A stretch of 51,405 nt of DNA from Nostoc spongiaeforme FACHB-130 (GTDB lineage Bacteria > Cyanobacteriota > Cyanobacteriia > Cyanobacteriales > Nostocaceae): positions 1-51,405 of the forward strand of contig NZ_JACJTB010000047.1 of NCBI RefSeq assembly GCF_014698475.1. The letters are read 5' to 3'. The position numbers were made by a program, and so were the translations under genes. Under the pieces are notes generated by a model. The model made no database searches. It was not told the DNA's origin and saw only the letters and a list, made by a program, of their open reading frames with translations. This document shows positions 48,882 to 51,405 of the stretch, one piece after another (position 1 is the first letter of the stretch; every line of letters starts with the position of its first letter).

Positions 48882-51203
48882 TCAATAAAATAGTAATCTT
48901 AATATTACTAACAACCATTGAAAAAACTTACCTAACCACCGTATCAAAATACCAACGGGAGTTAACTGGCGTTGCAGAATTGCCAGATTTTGTTGAACTG
49001 TTACTGTAAAGGGATGATTATCCCCTAACATCCGTTGACACATCGCCAAGGCTTCTATGTACAAAGGTTCGGCATCGCTGTACCGCCCTTGGTTACAGTA
49101 GAATGCAGCTAAATTGTCCAAGCTTGAAGCAACATAGACATGATCACCTGTAAATAACCGCTTTCTCATCTCTAAGGCTTTAATTAAAAAAGATTCGGCT
49201 TGGCTGTACTGCCCTTGGATGTTATAGAGCCCGGCTAAATTATTCAAGCTTTGTGCGACATTGGGATGATCGCCTGTGAATAACCGCTTTCTCATCGCCA
49301 AGGCTTCAATGTACAGAGGTTCGGCTTGACTGTACCGCCTTTGGTTATCGTAGAGTACAGCTAAATTGTTCAAGCTAGTTGCGATATTGGGATGATCGCC
49401 TGTGAATAACCGCTTTGTCATCGCCAAAGCTTCAATGTACAGAGGTTCGGCATCGCTGTACCGCCCTTGGCTTTTGTAGAGTAGGGCTAAATTATTCAAG
49501 CTTTGTGCAACATCGGGATGATCGCCTGTGAATAACCGCTTTCTCATCGCCAAGGCTTCAATTAACAAAGGTTCGGCTTGGCGGTATTGACCTTGGATGT
49601 TATAGAGTCCGGCTAAATTGTTCAAGCTGAGTGCGACATTGGGATGGTCGCCTGTGAATAAAACTTGGCAAACGTTGACGCATTCCTGAATCCAAGGTTT
49701 GACTAATTGATATAGTCCTTGTCCTTCATAAAATCCTGCTACTCCCACAAATACCCGAATTACTTTATCATTCGGAACTGATGCTGGGGAATTTATCTGT
49801 TGTTCTTTTGGTTGGGTTACTTCTGCAATTATCCGTTCTCCCAAGTCTTCAATGTGGGGAATAACATATTTAACACGTTCGATATTTTCAGAAGTTGCTT
49901 GCTGGGGAATGGTTTGAGCTACGGTTATCATCGCAGTGGCGAAGGTGGTTTCTAAAACTGATTTCATCTCGCCAGCGTTGGCTAACTGTTCTTGCAAAAA
50001 CCACCGCACTAAGGCATGAATTTTATAATATCCTTGGCTGTCTTCTACCTGTTGCAGCAAGTGACGTTTGTAGAGTTGTTTTTTCGCTTCGTTGATTTCA
50101 TCTGCTGATAAACCTAACCCCCCTAGCCCTCCTTCCCTACGTTCGCGCAGCGTGTCGAAGACAGGGAATGGGGGAATTAAAGCCTCTACCCCCGTGGGGG
50201 AGAGGTTTGGAGAGGGGTCATCTTCATCATCTCCACCAGTCGCCACCCACACCACCAAATCCCATAAAATAGACTGGGGCGCAAATAAACTCAAAAATCT
50301 GCCTAGTTGTTGCGTCGGTGGTTCAAGTTCTTCCCAAGTTAAAGCAAAGGCGGCTTTCACTCCCAGTTGGGTTGAGTTGAGAGTTTCCCTGTCTTGTAAA
50401 GCTGCTTCTGCTAACTTGCGTTGTTGCAATCGCTCCAACATTATATGTAGATGTAAATCTGGGTCTTGTGCTAAATAAGCACCGACTAACTCTATCCCCA
50501 AAGGCAAATATTCTAAAAATTCACATATTGCGTCGGCTGCTTCTGGTTGGTTGTCTACTCGCTTGTCTTTCCCCAACAATTTTTTTAACAGTTTTAATGC
50601 TTTCTCTGGTGAGAGAACATCTAAGGGAATCTGTTGAATCAAGTTTGGATCTAAATTTCGCAGGCGAGTTGTCACCAAAACCCGAAAGCGTTTATCGCTG
50701 GGGACAACTCCGCCCAGGTTGTCTAAACTGGTGACATCATCAAAAACAATTAATATAGGTAATTCAGCTTGGGGATATTGCAACCAACACCAAGCAACTT
50801 GTTCTTGTAGGGTTAACAGTCTTCCGCCTTGTTCTTGGGGTATCTCGAAATTAAGTTGCACAAAAAAACTCAAAACTTCCGCCGCGAGATTACTGGCTCT
50901 GTCATTAAACCAAACAATACCGTCATAATTATTTTGATATTGTTTGGCGTATTGGGTGGCAAGTTCTGTTTTACCTACGCCTCCCATCCCTGATATTGCG
51001 ACATCATCACCACGCTGTAAGTTTTCATGCACTAGTGTTAGTTCTGTTTCACGCCCGACAAAGTGAACAGAACCGCGTGGTATATGTTTTGTGGGGGTTA
51101 ACTGTTTTTGTCTTTCTATAACTAAATTTTCAATGACTCCTTTCCCACCAGGAAAAATAACCTGACCAATTTTATCGCTTAACTTTTTAAAGTCTTCAGG
51201 CAT
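48882..51203 (-). CDS. NB-ARC STAND NTPase with kinesin-light-chain-type TPRs
   Basis: 773 residues. Short N terminus (1-45), NB-ARC domain about 47-300: FVGRETELTLVHENL, Walker A SGMGGVGKTELA (72-80), Walker B LPILIVFDDV, RNBS-B VLVTTRLR and the GLPL-like YLPLGIELVGAYL. Then a winged-helix region, and from about residue 510 at least five 42-residue TPRs of the kinesin-light-chain type (SLNNLAGLYNIQGQYRQAEPL ... RLFTGDHPNVA). The C terminus ends in a hydrophobic helix (GILIRWLGKFFQWLLVILRLLFY). Residues about 328-363 are a repeat-derived insert. STAND proteins of this kind are signalling or defence ATPases; no effector domain is seen apart from the possible membrane tail. Confidence 0.88.
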   Translation of the reverse strand: MPEDFKKLSDKIGQVIFPGGKGVIENLVIERQKQLTPTKHIPRGSVHFVGRETELTLVHENLQRGDDVAISGMGGVGKTELATQYAKQYQNNYDGIVWFNDRASNLAAEVLSFFVQLNFEIPQEQGGRLLTLQEQVAWCWLQYPQAELPILIVFDDVTSLDNLGGVVPSDKRFRVLVTTRLRNLDPNLIQQIPLDVLSPEKALKLLKKLLGKDKRVDNQPEAADAICEFLEYLPLGIELVGAYLAQDPDLHLHIMLERLQQRKLAEAALQDRETLNSTQLGVKAAFALTWEELEPPTQQLGRFLSLFAPQSILWDLVVWVATGGDDEDDPSPNLSPTGVEALIPPFPVFDTLRERREGGLGGLGLSADEINEAKKQLYKRHLLQQVEDSQGYYKIHALVRWFLQEQLANAGEMKSVLETTFATAMITVAQTIPQQATSENIERVKYVIPHIEDLGERIIAEVTQPKEQQINSPASVPNDKVIRVFVGVAGFYEGQGLYQLVKPWIQECVNVCQVLFTGDHPNVALSLNNLAGLYNIQGQYRQAEPLLIEALAMRKRLFTGDHPDVAQSLNNLALLYKSQGRYSDAEPLYIEALAMTKRLFTGDHPNIATSLNNLAVLYDNQRRYSQAEPLYIEALAMRKRLFTGDHPNVAQSLNNLAGLYNIQGQYSQAESFLIKALEMRKRLFTGDHVYVASSLDNLAAFYCNQGRYSDAEPLYIEALAMCQRMLGDNHPFTVTVQQNLAILQRQLTPVGILIRWLGKFFQWLLVILRLLFY
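50114..50220 (-). repeat. Intergenic-type repeat inside the NB-ARC gene
   Basis: Contains CTAACCCCCCTAGCCCTCC, a CGTTCGCGCAGCGTGTCGAAG element and a CTACCCCCGTGGGGGAGAGG palindrome, all typical intergenic repeats. They are read in frame as PSPNLSPTGVEALIPPFPVF and TLRERREGGLGGLGL. Confidence 0.85.
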
Positions 51204-51405
51204 ATATGGTTAAGTTAAATGGCGTTAAATTGAGATGATGTTTGTCAGCTATCAATTTGTATGAAGATCCCCCCTAGCCCCCCTTAAAAAGGCTACGGTG
51301 TACACACATCCTTACACAGAGCAAGTTTCCAGCCCTGAAAGAAGTATTCAAATTGACGTAGCCCACAAATCAAAGTAGAAATGCCGGGAGGTTTTTGAGA
51401 ACGAT
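51204..51405. other. Right-end intergenic region with repeats
   Basis: CCCCCCTAGCCCCCCTT at about 51271-51287 and TACGGTGTACACAC at 51293-51306. The second is the exact reverse complement of GTGTGTACACCGTA at 177-190, a likely dispersed element. No gene seen. Confidence 0.5.

Noticed and set aside
49010-49680. Regularly spaced DNA repeats that might look like a CRISPR array
   Set aside because: The ~126-base period encodes 42-residue TPR units in frame; repeats are not separated by unique spacers.

Overview
The window looks like chromosomal DNA of a nitrogen-fixing, probably heterocyst-forming cyanobacterium of the Nostocales. The reasons are frequent HIP1-type GCGATCGC octamers, heptamer tandem repeats (STRR-like), dispersed short palindromes, and cyanobacterial genes: a Flv1-type diflavin flavodiiron protein, DnaK2, DUF3598, Uma2 nucleases, an uptake-hydrogenase-type hyp operon, and a CnfR/PatB - FdxB - cox2 nitrogen-fixation support locus. 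I saw no tRNA, rRNA, CRISPR array or intact insertion sequence.

Left part (1-10 kb): the 5' end of a minus-strand gene at the window edge, then flv1-like, ftsX, DUF3598, DUF5063, an orphan 181-residue protein, aat, a small conserved protein, rpsN, a Uma2 nuclease, nth and an RseP-type site-2 protease. This is mostly housekeeping, separated by repeat-rich spacers.

10-23 kb: an HTH-NACHT STAND NTPase (possible phage defence) with a palindromic operator candidate, a sorbosone-dehydrogenase-like lipoprotein, then a run of plus-strand genes: NHL-repeat protein, hypF, hypC, hypD, a tautomerase, hypE, hypA, hypB. Together HypA-F build and insert the NiFe(CN)2CO centre of a [NiFe] hydrogenase. The structural hup genes are not in view. 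hypF carries about 43 extra residues made from intergenic-type repeat DNA.

23-36 kb: a lipase, a CAP-domain protein, an ADP-ribosylglycohydrolase, dnaK2 with its terminator, a FIST sensor plus histidine kinase pair, another Uma2, a ParE remnant, an uncharacterised three-gene operon built round a luciferase-like monooxygenase, and a trio of small unknown genes (one a stand-alone copy of a domain usually fused to CHAT/TPR proteins).

36-46.5 kb: cysK, then a locus dedicated to supporting nitrogenase: an ArsC-like nitrogenase-associated protein, a cysteine-dioxygenase-like cupin, an unlisted 55-codon ORF, a TPR-like protein, a second cytochrome oxidase (coxBAC), ferredoxin FdxB and the regulator CnfR/PatB. 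In Anabaena the equivalent oxidase protects nitrogenase by consuming O2 in heterocysts, and CnfR/PatB activates nif genes. Upstream of fdxB are three copies of a 13-base motif, and upstream of cnfR an 8-bp inverted repeat.

46.5 kb to the end: a toxin-antitoxin island (RHH-like orphan, parDE flanked by direct repeats, higBA) and an NB-ARC/TPR STAND protein with a C-terminal hydrophobic tail and a repeat-derived in-frame insert.
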